From assembly GCA_008360975.2 (NCBI GenBank), contig CM039183.1:76461850-76525849 (forward strand): a stretch of 64,000 bases of DNA, given 5' to 3'. Below, piece after piece: positions 1 to 13,400 of the stretch. The position numbers and the translations under genes were made by a program. Every line of letters starts with the position of its first letter. Positions within the stretch are counted from its first letter, which is position 1. This DNA comes from Lichenostomus cassidix (lineage: Eukaryota > Chordata > Aves > Passeriformes > Meliphagidae). Below the pieces are notes generated by a model, which saw only the letters and a program-made list of their open reading frames with translations, was not told the DNA's origin and made no database searches.

Positions 1-2604
1 CACCATTGAGTCACAATTTCTGTCCTCCCTTCACTCCTCCAAGTATAGGTGGCTCTGTGGGACTAAGAACACCTACAAGGCTGGGCCAGATTTTTTTCTG
101 TGTAAATGAAGTATCTCATAGTGGCTATGGTATGAGTCATAACTGAATGTAGCTTCCATGTATTTGGCCTGAGTTCTATGTAGTTATGCATTCCCTTGTA
201 TTAGAGACCATCAACTTGTTTATGACAGTGAAGTTACCTCTTGTATTCCCCTCTAGAATTTGGAACAGACTATCTAGCATAGTTTAGTGAAGGTGACTTT
301 AGCCAACATAACATTTTCAATTGGATATTATCAGAGTAAGTATAATTTTCATCAGATCACTTATGTTTCAAATATAAAATTGGATTTTAAAAATGCATTA
401 GTTTTAGTGTTTAACTTTGGCATTTTCAGGTTAGGTGACTCATTTAACTTTTGAGTAGTCATTTTCTAATGTTCTAGCTGAAGTGATTGTGCACTGTGTG
501 AGGCACGGAAGATTCTTTTTAAGAACATATTTTAAAACTTGCTTTTTCTTTAAAAAATATATTTTACATTTTATTGAGATTCTAGATTTTATTTTAAGGA
601 AATGAAATACCCCAAGTGCTATAAGAGCCACTTATGACAAGGCAGTGTTGATATACCTTTTCTAAAATTAGAAATTGTGCAAGAAGTAATTACTTCCCAA
701 ATAGTTCAGTATTTGTAAAATACCTGATCCATGAATCTCCATTTTGTTTTACCATTAGAGTTGACTAGAAACGGGACCATTAATGGGACCATTAATGAAC
801 TAGCCATGTCTTTTTAAAACATTGGTTTATGATGAACCCAAACCAATTTAGTATCCCGTAGACATTTTAAAGTCAGGAACTAGATAAATATAAAATATTG
901 GTTCCAAGAACTTGTTATAGCTGAGGAAATCTCTAAGTAATTCAACAGGCAGCAGCTCAGAGTGTTTAAAGGATTGTCTGAAGAGTTAAAATGCATTTCT
1001 GAGCATGCACTGGAATGGCTATTTAAAATGTTACACTGCTGGAATATGTTTCTAAAATCCTGAGATTACAGCAAACTACTCTGATAAAGCATAATTCAAA
1101 TGGATCATTTGAGATCTCATGTTTCATGATAATTTCTTTTTCTCATTAAAACAAAAATTCTGTGGTTTCTTGCATGTGAAATTATACTCCTGATGGTTTT
1201 ATACTAAGGGAGTTCATTCTGTGAAAGTACTGCAGCAATTTTTAGAAGAAATATTAAGCTATGAAGTCCCTCCATTTTTATATGCATCATCAGATTAAGT
1301 TGAGGAATTAAAGAAAATAACCATAAATAGGTCATTTTATACAGTAGCAACTATTGGCTTTAATGACATATTTACTGTTGCTGTAATTTGTAATAATCAT
1401 TGTTAATATTTTTTTCTTAAACTGAGCACTGAGGTTGTCCCATTTTTGTACTGAGTGATGTATATGACATTATGTTGTGATTTTTGTGCTGCAGCTCTAG
1501 CTCTGTCCTGTTCAATAGACAGATCATTAACACCAAAATGTCTTATTCAGATTCGAAATGTTTATCAATAGCCACATTTGAATTTACTCAATTACAGATA
1601 AACACATCAAATTCTCCCATTTCAGCTGTGTGGAAAATGAAAAATAAGCTTGGTTGGGAAGTTCTTTTGGGCTCCTCTGATATAGTGGCATATGGTTGAC
1701 ATCCCACTTGATTTCTCACTGTATTAATATTTGCATATTTGCTCATGCACATACCTTCAAATGGCTATATTTAAAAATGACACTAGCAGATTGTTGCTTT
1801 TAATTTGTTTTCTCCCTGACATCATCTGTGTTACCTTTCTCAGTTTACTGTCTCTGAATTTCACATTTTGCTGTAACCAGGTCTGATACCCAGTCTCCTT
1901 GGTTCCTGCCAGGCAATTCCTTTTGACTTGCAGGCATTATGAGCCACAGGCTAGGTTTTGAGCTAAAAGCTACTGAAAAAATACTGAGTACAAAAACATC
2001 TAAATTGTAAAAATCCATTACATGCTATTAACATCCTTAAAAAGATTGAACATATTTCTGTAATCCTGGTTTGTATGCATGCCATAAAATGTGTTCATAT
2101 TGAAGTTACAGTTTATGTTTGCAGTTAGATTTTAAACATATCTTAATAATCTCCAGAATGTATTTTAAAATTTAAAAAATATATAAATATATAAATATGT
2201 CCAGGACAAAAAACCTAGTGCAGCAGTCAATCACAATGCCTCTTGGACTAAATTAACATATTTTTGATAAAGATTTTCATGCGACTAGTCAGAGAAGATA
2301 CTCTACTGAATGTTTTCCTTAATACCTGGACCTGCTACAAGAATGAAGGATTATTTAATTCAGAATTGGTGAATAGCAGAAGAAAAAGAAAAAAAACCCA
2401 TGGATGTCCTTTCTTATAAAAAAATCAAAACCAAGCCTAAAAATAACATGCACTAGCCTAAATTGAGAAGTGTTGGGATTAGACACATGGGTGAATGCAA
2501 ACATGAGAGACAAGAAAAAAAGTGTAGAGTGGCCAAAAGTACAGTGTGTAGGCCAGAACATTTCGGTGTACTCAAGCTGCCTTACACAAAATGTTCAGAT
2601 TGAA
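1..2604. other. AT-rich non-coding DNA, no gene recognised
   Basis: No open frame here looks like a real exon: all are short, low in complexity and lack splice context or family resemblance. The stretch is AT-rich, with runs such as the A/T tract near 2160-2200. In other vertebrates the gene upstream of UBE2J1 in this orientation is RRAGD, so part of this could be its distal 3' UTR or flank; that is inference from synteny only, since no RRAGD coding sequence is visible. Confidence 0.6.
773..796. repeat. 12-bp perfect tandem duplication (2 copies)
   Basis: The 12-mer GGGACCATTAAT occurs twice back to back (773-784 and 785-796) with no mismatch. It is a small local duplication in non-coding DNA, with no sign of function. 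Confidence 0.85.
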
Positions 2605-2812
2605 TATTGGCAAGAATTTTTTCACAGAAAGGGTGATTATACATTCAAATGGGCTGCCCAGAGAGGTAATGGAATCACGATCCCTGGAGGTATTTAAGGA
2701 AAGATTTGGCATAGCTCTTGGTGGCACAGTGTAATTGACCTGGTTCAGTCATAGGTTGGACTTGATGATCTCAGAGGTCTTTTCCAACTGAATTGATTCT
2801 GTGGTTCTGTGA
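2605..2812 (+). mobile_element. CR1 LINE 3'-end fragment
   Basis: The segment reads as the 3' end of an avian CR1 retrotransposon in forward orientation: a block resembling the CR1 tail including TTTCACAGAAAGGGTGAT, GGGCTGCCCAGAGAGGT, CCCTGGAGGTATT and GGTTGGACTTGATGATCTC, then the characteristic short repeats ending ATTCTGTGGTTCTGTG. CR1 copies are usually 5'-truncated and lack poly(A), as here. It encodes nothing intact. Confidence 0.9.
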
Positions 2813-4745
2813 AAATGTAGACCAAGGAAAGTTAATGGGCTTATCACAACAGGATCAACCACAGAAAGGTGGTGTGGGTGAGTTTGGTTGCATCATATGG
2901 TCCTCAAAGGCCTGAGTAGTAGTGCCCTGACAGGAAGCAACAGGACAGTATTAAAGCTGCCTTTCCTATTATAGCAGGATTTACCCTTTGTGTAGGTTTT
3001 TATCTCCATTCAGTGCAAACTAAAAGCCATTCTGAACTGTGTTGAACTGAGGCTTAGTGTCAGTACAAATATAAGTATAAACTATATGAACACATTCACA
3101 CTGGAAGTCAGAAATGAATTCTAAAGCAGGAGAGCAGCAATGTTCTGGAGCCTCTGCTCAGCACAGGGAGAGCAAACAGCCTGACTACATCCAAGAGGAA
3201 CCTCAGCTTGTCAGTGAAAACGTGTATAAGTCATGGTGTGTCAATTCCTCGAGAGTGCTAGCATCAGGGAATGCTATAGTCTTAACTCACTTTCTCATCA
3301 GCACTGCAAGATTCTGACTCAGATGAAATCATGTTTGCATTTATGTGTTTATGTGTCAGGTAGGTGCCCACTCAGCCAGTTCAATCCATGCATCACTGCA
3401 AATATATGTTCCTGGTCCTCAAAACTGGGCTGCTTCCTTACTCTTTCCTACACAAACCCCAAGTCTCGTGCATAGTGCATGCTTCCTTGATAAATACTGC
3501 CCTAGTCCTTCCTCAGCTTTCCATTATCTAGGTAAAACAATAATCCAACCGTTTGGGAGCCAGTAGTGCTTTCCGACTCCTTCACAACTAGTGCTGCAAG
3601 CTCTCTTCTGCATCTGGTGTTCCTCTAATGCTGCTGATAAAACTGCCTAATTGGATGGAGTGATGGATGCCCTAGCAAGAAACTTAAAACCTTTCAGCAG
3701 CACTCCTGGGGTTTCTAGAAGCCCCACCATCCAATGCAGGGGGTATCACTCAACTCCAACTTGTTCTGAGGTTAAGTCAGCTGTGGATTGAGTTTTCCTG
3801 TTGCTTATGCACATCCACATCTGGGTTTCGGGCTACTTAACCAGAAGAGCCATCTGGGCTGTGGGAAATGTAATCTGTCTCAATTCCTTTTGCAAAGCAG
3901 CATACAGAGAGAACAGGTATGTGCCTTCTGGGAAATCCAGTAGAGCCAGATCAAAAGGTCCTGGGACTATCTTTGTTTCCAAACCCTGTGCTGAGAAGTG
4001 GAACCATACTCTGTTTCTCTGCAGTCCCTTTTTCAACGACTGAATTGTCCTCTGGTGAGCCAAATGGTCTTATCCACAAATTGCTTCTCTTTCAATACTC
4101 CCTTTGCAGCTGCTTTAACATCTTTGGACTGTCATTATGCCATTCATCATTCTGTCTTGGTCTCATATCCTAAGTGCTGAATGCAAGATTTGCAGCAGAG
4201 GCACACAAATAAACTCACTCCCACCTGTCTTGTTCCCCTTGCTCAGCACTGTTTCCAGCTCTATACCTTCAGTAATTTAATTTCATATTTCAATTTCACA
4301 TTTTCTGTCTATAAAGCAGCAGTTGTCATTCAAATTTTGCATTCTTCATAAAGTCCATTATGCAGAAACTTGAATACTAAATTTAGTATTCTCTTGACAG
4401 ATTATAAATGCCTTTACTCCGTCCACCCTCTCCCATGAAAGCTTCCCGCTCCCATGCGGGAATTCATAATGCATTCATAAAAGTTCCTCAGGATGGAAGG
4501 ACTTCTTTCCTTCTTCTCTCCCCTTTTTATTTTCCTACCATAAATAGTCCCCATAAAAGTCCAAGCTATAAATCTGTAATTTGAATAGTTATGACAACAC
4601 CAGACAGCACAATTGTTTTTAGCTTTTGTTATTTCTCTTTCAGAATAACAACATTCCGCTGCAGCCTGCATCCCCAGCCTGTCTGCATCCCCATGAGTCA
4701 CTTAGCTCTTCACCTTTCAGCAATGAAAAAAAAAATAAAGCCTGC
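2813..4745. other. Intergenic DNA, nothing recognised
   Basis: No coding exon, RNA gene or clear mobile element could be supported. A short perfect hairpin (7-bp arms at 4443-4449 and 4456-4462, 6-base loop) is present but too small to interpret. The open frames seen between 3100 and 4200 overlap one another in several frames and resemble no protein family. Confidence 0.5.
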
Positions 4746-5150
4746 AAGCAGATACAGACAATTTTGGAGTGTAAGGTAGTAATTTATTGGTTAATATAGT
4801 TGATATGGTTATAGTTACAATTGCCACGACTAGCAAGGTACTAGACTAAGCATTAACACGTTCACCTCCCTGTGCAAGACAACAGATGAGCCTTCTCTGG
4901 CTCAAGTGTCACCAAACTGCCATCTTTTGACTCTGCTTTTTCCTTCCGGCATTTGACACCTTTTTAATACAGTTGCTTTTTCCCTGGACTGTATCTCGAT
5001 TGCCCTACTTCCATCTCTGGGTCTGTCTTATCTTGCGTGGCTCTGCTGTGCAGCTCTTTCTCTGAGAGTGCCAAACCAAGGCTCTGGGGCTGAGCCCTAC
5101 CAGGGCTGGGCTGTGGAGCCCTAGCAGCTGAAAATGCAGAGGAGAGTGAC
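4746..5150 (-). mobile_element. Possible old LTR-like fragment, reverse orientation
   Basis: Read on the minus strand, the segment ends with an AATAAA signal (complement near 4780-4785) about 30 bases before a possible CA terminus, preceded by a moderately GC-rich stretch. That layout resembles the 3' part of a retroviral LTR. No partner LTR, target-site duplication or internal region was seen, and I cannot name a family. It could equally be unique sequence. Confidence 0.2.
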
Positions 5151-8100
5151 CTGGTATGAGGCAGTGGAGATCAGGCCAGTACAGTCAGCAGGAGCTCAGA
5201 GAGCAATGCAATTTGCCAGAGGGTAGGCATGCTAGGTCAGCAGAGTCTCTCTCTGGACTCTCCTGACTGTTGTGATTAGGACTTTAGTCCAAGTGCCTGC
5301 ATGGATCCCTTGTGTCACTGAAGGCACCCTAGGCACTTCACCTGGCCTCATGCTGCTGCTTTGTTCAGAATGGCACCAGTATCCCATTCCTTTCTGCTCT
5401 GTATGGATATCTGTATGGCATACTTTAGGATACCTGAGACAGCATCAGATGCTTATCTGTGTGCAATTGAATCAAGTCCCAGATTTTCACTAACCATCTG
5501 AGAAACTCCCGTGTGTCCCACATATCTACAGGGGCTGGTGAAGACAGCTGATAACTCAATATCTCTTGGTCAATGACACAGTGAGCTTACACCGATTGGT
5601 AAATGCTTTTTGAGGAGCTTTAAATTAAGAGCCTGCTCATCAGTCCTTTATTCCTGTTGCTGAGTCAGTTGGAGCTGGATGCAAGCAGCTGTATGCAAGC
5701 AGGAACATGCAAGTGCACATTGACGTTGTGAGTAACAGTTTCGGAATGGATGGGGTGGAAAGACTGCTTGATGGCAGTCCAACAGATGTAATCTTAACTG
5801 CTTTCCCTCTGCCTGATGTGTAATTGTGAGGACAGGTGCTCTCTTCCCAGAAGGAAGCTTATGCGAGTAAGTTAAAGTGAAGGGGCATGCAGAGCAACTC
5901 ACATATTGAAAAAGTGACAAAAAGAAAATCTGGAGCCTGAAGCCATAAAGAGATCATGAAAAACTGGCTGCATGAGTCAAAGGCTATGCTCAGCCTTTTT
6001 GCCTTAAATAGTGGCACAGGAGCAAAATATTTTTTAATCTGAGTAGTTTGCAATTATTCTCCAACTATCTAGTATGCTTTGCAATTTGCATGGTAAACAA
6101 TATGCACAGAGAAAATTTCTGCCATTATCTGTAGCTGCTAAACATAGAGTAACTAAATCGGGGAAGTTCAGAGTCATGAACAGCTGTTACTTGGACACAG
6201 CTTCAGCTTTGATTTGGGCCTTTGCACATATCCTCTGAACCAGGAAACCATCTGAACTATTTCAGCAGTGATGCCAGAGGGCTGTGAGTCAACTGATTGG
6301 TGTGACTCTTCCTATTCTTCAGGGAGTAAAGAAAAGGTGAAAAATATGTACCTTTATTTTGACTTCACATCGTGGTACATCTTGTTAGTCCACACTAACT
6401 CTGCACCAATGGTCTAGATCAGGCACTCGCTTCATCAATTAAAGCAATCTGGTAATAACATCTTTCCCCACTATCTTTTTTCATTTCTGAAATAATGCTA
6501 ATTAAAAGTCAACTGGCAAAGCCCCCCATTTTGTGAGATGGTTGCTTTAGAACTAAGCTTGAAGAACAGACAGTAATTGCACTCCTGAGAAGCACCATCC
6601 ATCTGTGCAAATGCTACAGGGCATTGGTTACACAATGCCACGCTTGTTTTTGTCAGTGAGGAGGAGGTGCACTTGTTGAATCCAGATTTACAAGGTCTGA
6701 ATTCACATAAAGGATTTGAAAAGCTGAGACTGTATTAGTCACAATGAGTACCATAATGATTTCTTTCGCAAGTGAGTCATATCTGTTCCCACTGACAATA
6801 CAGGCATATGAGTATTAGATTCCTTAATTCCATTAGAGTTTAATTCTGCAGCCAACTACGTGTATTGAAAGGCTAGCATAATAAATGAGGCAAACCCCTC
6901 TACATTTGGTGAATTTGTAAAAGCAGGGTGTGATTTCTCAGTACAAAGAACTATTGTATTATCATAAGCTTCTTTGATCTCAAACCTTCTCTAGAATAGA
7001 TAATTTGTAGCTGAGTTTATGAGGCAGCCTACAAAGCACACAAACCCCACTCTGAACTGACTTTAGGTAATCACTTAACATATTATACGCTGTTGAAATG
7101 TACCTCATCTCATACAATTATACAGCCTGTACAGAAATAAATAGTAGTTCAGTGTCACATTACCTAGCATAATTCCCTGAGATCTGTAAGAATATACACT
7201 GATACATCAGACCTTTGTGCAAAAACTGAACCCCTGCATGACACGTGTTCTGCCTTCCAGAGAAAGAGGAGTTTTTGGGAGTAACTCCCTCTTTGGGTGC
7301 TCCTGCTGGACGCTTCTTAGTGTCCATGCCCCCAGCTCTGCCTGCTGACCCTTGATTCCCATTCCTACTGCCTGAGCTTTCTTCTCGGACCTTTAAAATC
7401 AGTTCCTCAAGGACGTTACTGTGAAAAATAAGAGGCTACATTGACCGAAATGCTTGTAATTCTTCTAAACTGAGGGGAAATACAGGATACATTACTCTCA
7501 GGTACAGACAGCTATAATATATCAGATGCAGCTAAACATACATTTGTATAAAAACACCTAACTTGGGTGATCTAGACCACAGAGGACTTAGCTTAACCCC
7601 CTTTTGCAGCTAATTGAAAAATGCAGAACTTTTAAAGCATGATTTGTTGGGTGTACAGCTGACATCTGTTCCAGGCAAGACGAAATGACAGTTCTCTCCA
7701 TTAGCTATAAAGTGAGCCTCAGGAAATCAGCTCAGAAATGTGTATGTATAGTCTGTAAGTGTTCAGCAGAATTCTGCCCATATGTTTACTCTGACTTGGC
7801 CTTCCTTTCACAGTAGAAACACTTTCAATTGAAAAGTTACTCATTTTCTCAAACCTTATGATTATCATTAATTTAGTAATAATATTTTGCACCAAAAGGG
7901 ACTATCTGTTACTTTGCCCTGAAGCTAAGTGGATCTATCGGAATCTGTTTACATCCAAAGATAACCACAGAAAAGTACATAGACATATGAGTAAAAACTT
8001 TTAGCACAGATTCAGCACAGCATTAAATAAAATCTTTGTTGCAGCAGTGTTCAGGCAAACTTTCAGTTTCTATGTGCTTCAGCTGAGCATGTTTATTTTT

Positions 8101-10019
8101 TCACCAAGTTAGATCATATGACAGGATACACAAGCTACATGAAGTGCTGCCAGCATGTAGGATTTGACTGCAATTTTGTTACTATATTTGGTGTTTGGTT
8201 TTAAAACCCCACAAGTTCTAGTACAAAATGGCTTCTTCCTGCAAAAGTCTAAACAAAAGGCAGATGAAAACAGTAATCCAAGTGGCATTTTTAACCAGAG
8301 GCAGGAAGAGGAGGGAGGCTGCTGCTTCTGGACTGGCAACACTGACTGTGCAAGAGCTCCGCAGAGCCAGCTCCTCATGTGCCCCAAGCAGCTGCTGAGA
8401 TGTGGGGCTGAGAATTACTCCCCACATCTCTAACTGTATGCTGATTACCTTGCAGGAATCAGCAGTTTCATCTGGCAGCATTCACGTCTTGCAGCTCTGA
8501 CTTTTAACTAATAGTACATCTGAAAATTAAAGCAATCTTGTACTGCTAGCTCTGCACAGTATCTCATGATGATTCCCCCCACCTAGGCCACACTGTAGCT
8601 TACTTAAATGGGGAAAATGTGCACCTCCTTTCAGTGTATTTCTCTTGCTTTGAGTTCTGTTCAGCTTCTTTTCTGTGGTGCTTAGCCGTCATGCAGTTAG
8701 AGTGACTGTATATCTTTTTTTTAGCTGAAAGCCCAAGTTTCACATTAACTGCAGGTGCTTTCTCCTTGAACTACACAAAATGACACTGTGAGTACATCCA
8801 GGGTCAAAGGCCAGAGCCCAGAAGGCAAAGCTGAACTCCACATTATGCTTAAGTAGTTCATAATAACTACCACTATATACTATTCATGTTATAATACAAC
8901 TTCAAAAATTATCTTCAACCAAAATACATTCTGGAAGTTTTTACATGGAAATCCAGATTTCTGAATGGAACGTACACCTCCTCTTTGGGGAAGGGCACGA
9001 TTTAGTGACAGATTGTCCCAGAGCCTTTCTCCAGCTGCATAGCAAGATGGCTCTGAAAGACGAGCAAAAATGGGGGATACTTATGATCAAAATAGCTTGT
9101 GAAACCGACAGCCCGTGCCTGCAACTCACCACCTCAAGTGGTCAGATCAACCACGGTTAGCTAAAAATGCTGGAATGTCATCAGGACTTGTTGGCCATTT
9201 AATATACCCTCAGGTGCTTTAGTTGTAAGAGAGAACCCAAAGGTCCGATGCCATCTTCTCCCACCTTTATACATTAATGACCCTTTATATTATTTATAAT
9301 GCTTTGTCTTGTTAAAAGGATGATCACTTTGCCCTTTGAAAATTTTGCAAGTTAAGGAGTAAAGTTGCTTTCTTTACTTATTGCTGTTATTGCATCACTG
9401 TGCAACAGAACAGGGAAGAGAAGACTGACACATTGTTTTGTAATACTGAGAACATGATGAGGTGAAAAACATGTACCTACTCAAATGCTTTTATTTACAA
9501 CTGTTTGCCATTGAGGTTCAATCAAAGACGGAAAGAGGAAAAGAGAACTAAGACATCAAAACATAAAAAATTAACTATTAAAAGATGATTACAAAGAATA
9601 TGAAAGTAACATGAAATTAAGGAGAATTAATTTTGCAGATGGAATTAAGGACAATATGAGCTAGGTAAGAGCTTCAAACTTATGCTGAAAACAAGCACTT
9701 CAGAGTCTGTTTCTTATTTACAGCTTACACTGAATCAAAAGGAAACTGAGACTGCTGAGTTTCTGACCACTTTAGATATTCTGGTAGCTACACTTCTTAA
9801 AAGTGCTATCACAAGCACATTACACGTATAACCAGGTGGAAGAGAAACAGCTGTACAGGCAAATATCCCTCTGTCACTACGGCAGGGAAAAGGTGGCAGT
9901 CAAGTCAAGCTCTTGCTGATATTTCTTGCCTAAAATAACAATCATTGGCGTATGACACCATTTCAGTCTTTCATGATCCTGAAAACCAACAAGATGCTAC
10001 TTAAGTCTTACAGTGAAGT
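5151..10019. other. Intergenic DNA upstream of UBE2J1
   Basis: I see no exon, tRNA, or recognisable repeat of any length in this stretch. Base composition is ordinary and CpG-poor until about 10020, where it changes abruptly into the UBE2J1 CpG island. Short open frames on both strands (for example around 8100-8480) are mutually overlapping and resemble nothing known. Confidence 0.55.
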
Positions 10020-10316
10020 CTTTTGGGCGGGGTGTGCGTTAGGTCTGCGGGGTCCCGGAAGCCCCTTTTCCAAGCCCCCGGTTTCAAACCCATCGAGCTC
10101 CGGAGGCACCTCGCCCCGTCACCTCTGCGGGCCGGGGAAGCGCCGAGCCGGGGACACAAGGAGCATTTTCCCTGGCGCAGCCGCCGCGGCCCTAGAGCCG
10201 CAGCATCCCCTCCCCTCCCCTTGCCTGCCGGCTGCGGTTCCGGGGCCGGGCCCGGGGCGGTGCCGGCGCGGCAGGTGCCTCCCCCCGCGGTCACGGCGGG
10301 GCTGTCGCCGCCGCTG

Positions 10317-10324
10317 CCACGTCA
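10317..10324 (-). promoter_or_regulatory. UPRE/CRE-like octamer in the UBE2J1 promoter
   Basis: The bases CCACGTCA on the plus strand read TGACGTGG on the minus strand, matching the published core of the unfolded-protein-response element bound by XBP1 and ATF6 (also close to an ATF/CRE site). It lies about 108 bp upstream of the UBE2J1 start codon. Since UBE2J1 serves ER-associated degradation, control by ER stress would make sense, but binding is inferred. Confidence 0.45.
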
Positions 10325-10431
10325 GGGGAGTGTCCCGAGGCGAGGCGGGCTGGGCTGGGCCGGGCCCGGCCTTCCTCCTCCGCCCCCCGCCCCCGAAGCC
10401 GCCGAGGAGGGAGAGAGCGGTGCCCGCTGCC

Positions 10432-10462
10432 ATGGAGGCCCGGTACAACCTCAAGAGCCCGG
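10432..10462 (+). CDS. UBE2J1: UBE2J1 coding exon 1
   Basis: Encodes MEARYNLKSP plus the first base of the next codon, the conserved N terminus of the UBE2J family. ATG sits in GCCATGG. The donor GT is at 10463-10464. It lies within the CpG island and is too short to be noticed by open-frame length alone. Confidence 0.95.
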
Positions 10463-13400
10463 GTAGGCGGCGGGGCCGGGGGGGCCTCGGCCGCGCCTTT
10501 ACGGGCTGCCCGGGCCGCTGCAGGCGGGCAAGCCCGTCTCGGGGCTGCCGTGGGTCGCGGAGGGCCCGAGGGCCGGGCCGGGGCCGGGGCGGGGAGGAGA
10601 GGAGGAACAGGGGCCGCGGCGGTGTGTCCGCTGCGCCGGGGCGGTGGCGGCAGCGGCGGCTTTGAGGCGGAGGCCGGCCGGGTTTGGTTCGCCTTCGCAG
10701 TGCGATGGCGCTGAAACCTTGCTCAGAGCTGTAATTCGGTTTAAAACACCCTGCTTGCCAGGTCTGTCTGTCTGTGTGCCCACGTGTTTTTGGTGGTTTG
10801 TGGAAACGTACCTTTGAAGGTTTAGTCAGGGGGCTGTGCCCTGTTCCCCTGGGCATCGCCTCGTCTCCGAGTGGGTGCGTGTGAGGGGACGGATTGCCAA
10901 GGATAACTTGGCCTGTGTGGCGTCAGTTTCTTTTGCAGAAATGTTGCTGTACAGGCTCTGTTTACTTGTGTGTCTGTGTGTGTTCACATGTTTGGTTTGC
11001 CATGTTCGCATGTTCAAATTCATGCCTATAACTCCTGGGCTTTCTTTTGATCCCGTGAAGTGAGAGGGACTCCTCAAGAGATGTGGGCGATGCCAGGAGA
11101 AGCAGCGCTGGAAGGGAAGGTTTTGATTCCTGAGAGGCAAAGAGTGGACAGGCCATGTCCCCGTGTACGGCTGTGTTGGAGCAGTGGCCTCTGGCCGGCT
11201 GTGCCAGGGTTTCACCTCCCGGGAGCTGCCCGAGGCCTGACACTGCCGAAGCAAAACCTCTGAGCGGCTTGTAAGGGCTGCTCGAGTTTGTGTGTTGCTT
11301 GCTGTCTCGCACCTGCTTTCCCTAAACGGGTGTTGATGAGTAGGCGTTATCAGCTTCGTGTTATTATGATGAATAGTGTCTTTCTTTTTTAATCATACCG
11401 TCCTGTTACTAGCAGGGGAGGTGGGGGGAAACTGAATGTTATGATGAGCTGCACCTTACAAATGACAGTGACATGCTTGTTTACAAACATATCTCATGCA
11501 GATGATGTGTCTGTTACTAAATTATGTCCTGTAGCCTCACACCCAAGTTGCATAACCAAGAGATAAGAAGGATCACTAAGCAAATGATGAGCTTGCTTTG
11601 AAATATCAGGAAGGAATACTTTTTATTTAGGGAGATATGCAGGATGTGTGGCATATGTGAATTTACAAGGCCACACAAGTATGCTCACTAGTTGTGGTTT
11701 GCCACGTCATGGGAAACAGTGGTGTTGTGCTGTATGACAAGCACCTGGGATCTGGGTGGAGAGGACATATTTGTGGCTTAATTTAGACATGCTCCTCCTC
11801 TTTCTTGTTACTTGTGCCCCATATGTTGAAGAGAAAATTACCTTTACTGGAACTGATTTTCAGCACTGTGCTGTTCCACAGCAAAATGAATTTTATGTGG
11901 CAAAGATAAATCATTCATACAATGGCTTAATATTACTTTTCCAAATTAAGCATGTTTTGTTGCATATTAATATATTAAACTGTTTATTTCCATATAGATA
12001 CTGAAAGTTTATAAATTATATGAATAACTTTTAAAATCTCTGTAATGATTTAAAACATTGATTTCAATAGTCAATATGTGTGAAATCGTCCACTGAACAG
12101 ATGGGCAAAGAGGTGTTGAATAAATACAAAAAAAGTACTTTAAATAAATATTGTTACTTCAACTGTTGTCCATCAAAATCAGTTCACTGTAATTATGTAT
12201 AGCCACTGCTTTTAGTCTGGCATTTTACTTGCTAACCAGGTAGATAAGCATATGCAATTACTTAACATTTCTGTGTATGTTTTACAAATTTCTGTCTCAT
12301 TACAGTTGCACGTGCACTTTGATAATGGTATCTTACTCTTGCCATTCGACTGAAGGCTTAAGGTGGAACTGTAGAATATTCTAATATTAATGTGGTTTCA
12401 ATTAATGTAAATGCACTAAAATATGTAAAAAGAAGTCCACCATATTTTCTGTTTCTAGGGGTTGTGTCACCTGTGGACTGAAGGGATTATTTCAGTAACT
12501 GAGCCCTCTAAGGCTTTAGAGTAGCTGTCCTTGTGCCTGTTGTTGCTTTGCCTTTAACAGAGGAAGAACCAAGTTGCTAGCCTTTAGGTCAGCTTTAGGG
12601 ATTTGGAATGCACTATATTGAGACAGAGTGGAAAAAGTAATCATTTTGTACCTATGCAAGAGGCTTCTGCTGTTGAAATCTGCTTTTGGACTTGAGCAAA
12701 CTGTTTGCAAATGGTGACTTGTCTGCACAGTATTTTTTAAAAGGGCAAATCCTACTTACCATTTTAGTGTAAATTATTTTCATTAAATGTTATAGAGGAA
12801 AACACAATTTAAATAGAAAAATTTTGTTAAAAGAAATGTATTTTTACTGATCTTTATTTTTAAGCCACATTCTGATAGAGAGTTATGAAGGAGCTGGAGT
12901 TCATCTGTGGTTAATACCTGGATCCCTCTTCTATGAATGGGTATGCTAGACAAGACTGATGAGTGGGGGTGGCTTAGGCTCTCCATTGGTGTACTTTTTG
13001 TGTGCTCTCAAGCAGACCACAAAAGAGCAATATTGCTGCACAGCTTTGTCCTGCTGCTGATTGCTCTTAGGCAATGTGTGCATCCTCTTCCTTATCCCTG
13101 TTTCTACAGCTAATTAGTTCATCCCAGCATATTGAAAGATAGTACCTCTCCACAACACAAGGCAAGTTGTTCCCCCGCACACCTTGTCTCTGTCGCTGAC
13201 AGGCAGAGCAGCTCTGGCAGGTCTTGGTTTGCCATAGGTACAGGCCATGGCCAGTGCAGGTCTGGGATGGCCAAGTGCCTCCTGTCTCCTGTCAGTTACC
13301 CTCTGTAAGAGCCAGGAGCCACGGGGTGTTCACCTGATGCTGTATTCTCACACTGCCTATGAACTTGAGTTTATTTTTTATTTCTTCCCAGAATAACCAT

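Larger units (their letters stand above)
10020..10720 (+). promoter_or_regulatory. UBE2J1: CpG island promoter of UBE2J1
   Basis: Sequence changes sharply from AT-rich to very GC-rich with dense CpG dinucleotides, then returns to ordinary composition after about 10720. GC-box-like runs (GGGGCGGGG near 10583) are present and no TATA box precedes the first coding exon. Such islands typically drive broadly expressed genes, fitting a housekeeping ER ubiquitin-conjugating enzyme. Exon 1 lies inside the island. The long open frames on both strands here come from GC-rich composition, which depletes stop codons, and are not genes. Confidence 0.9.

Noticed and set aside
1..2604. RRAGD coding exon expected from synteny
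   Set aside because: No RRAGD-like coding sequence is visible; at most this could be distal 3' UTR, which sequence alone cannot show.
4443..4462. Perfect 7-bp stem hairpin
   Set aside because: Too short for a microRNA precursor or a terminator-like element, and such stems are common by chance in 64 kb.
9952..10856. Long open frames on both strands (up to about 245 codons) across the CpG island
   Set aside because: High GC content removes stop codons; the frames are rich in Arg, Gly, Pro and Ala, overlap each other on both strands, and cover a known promoter and exon 1.
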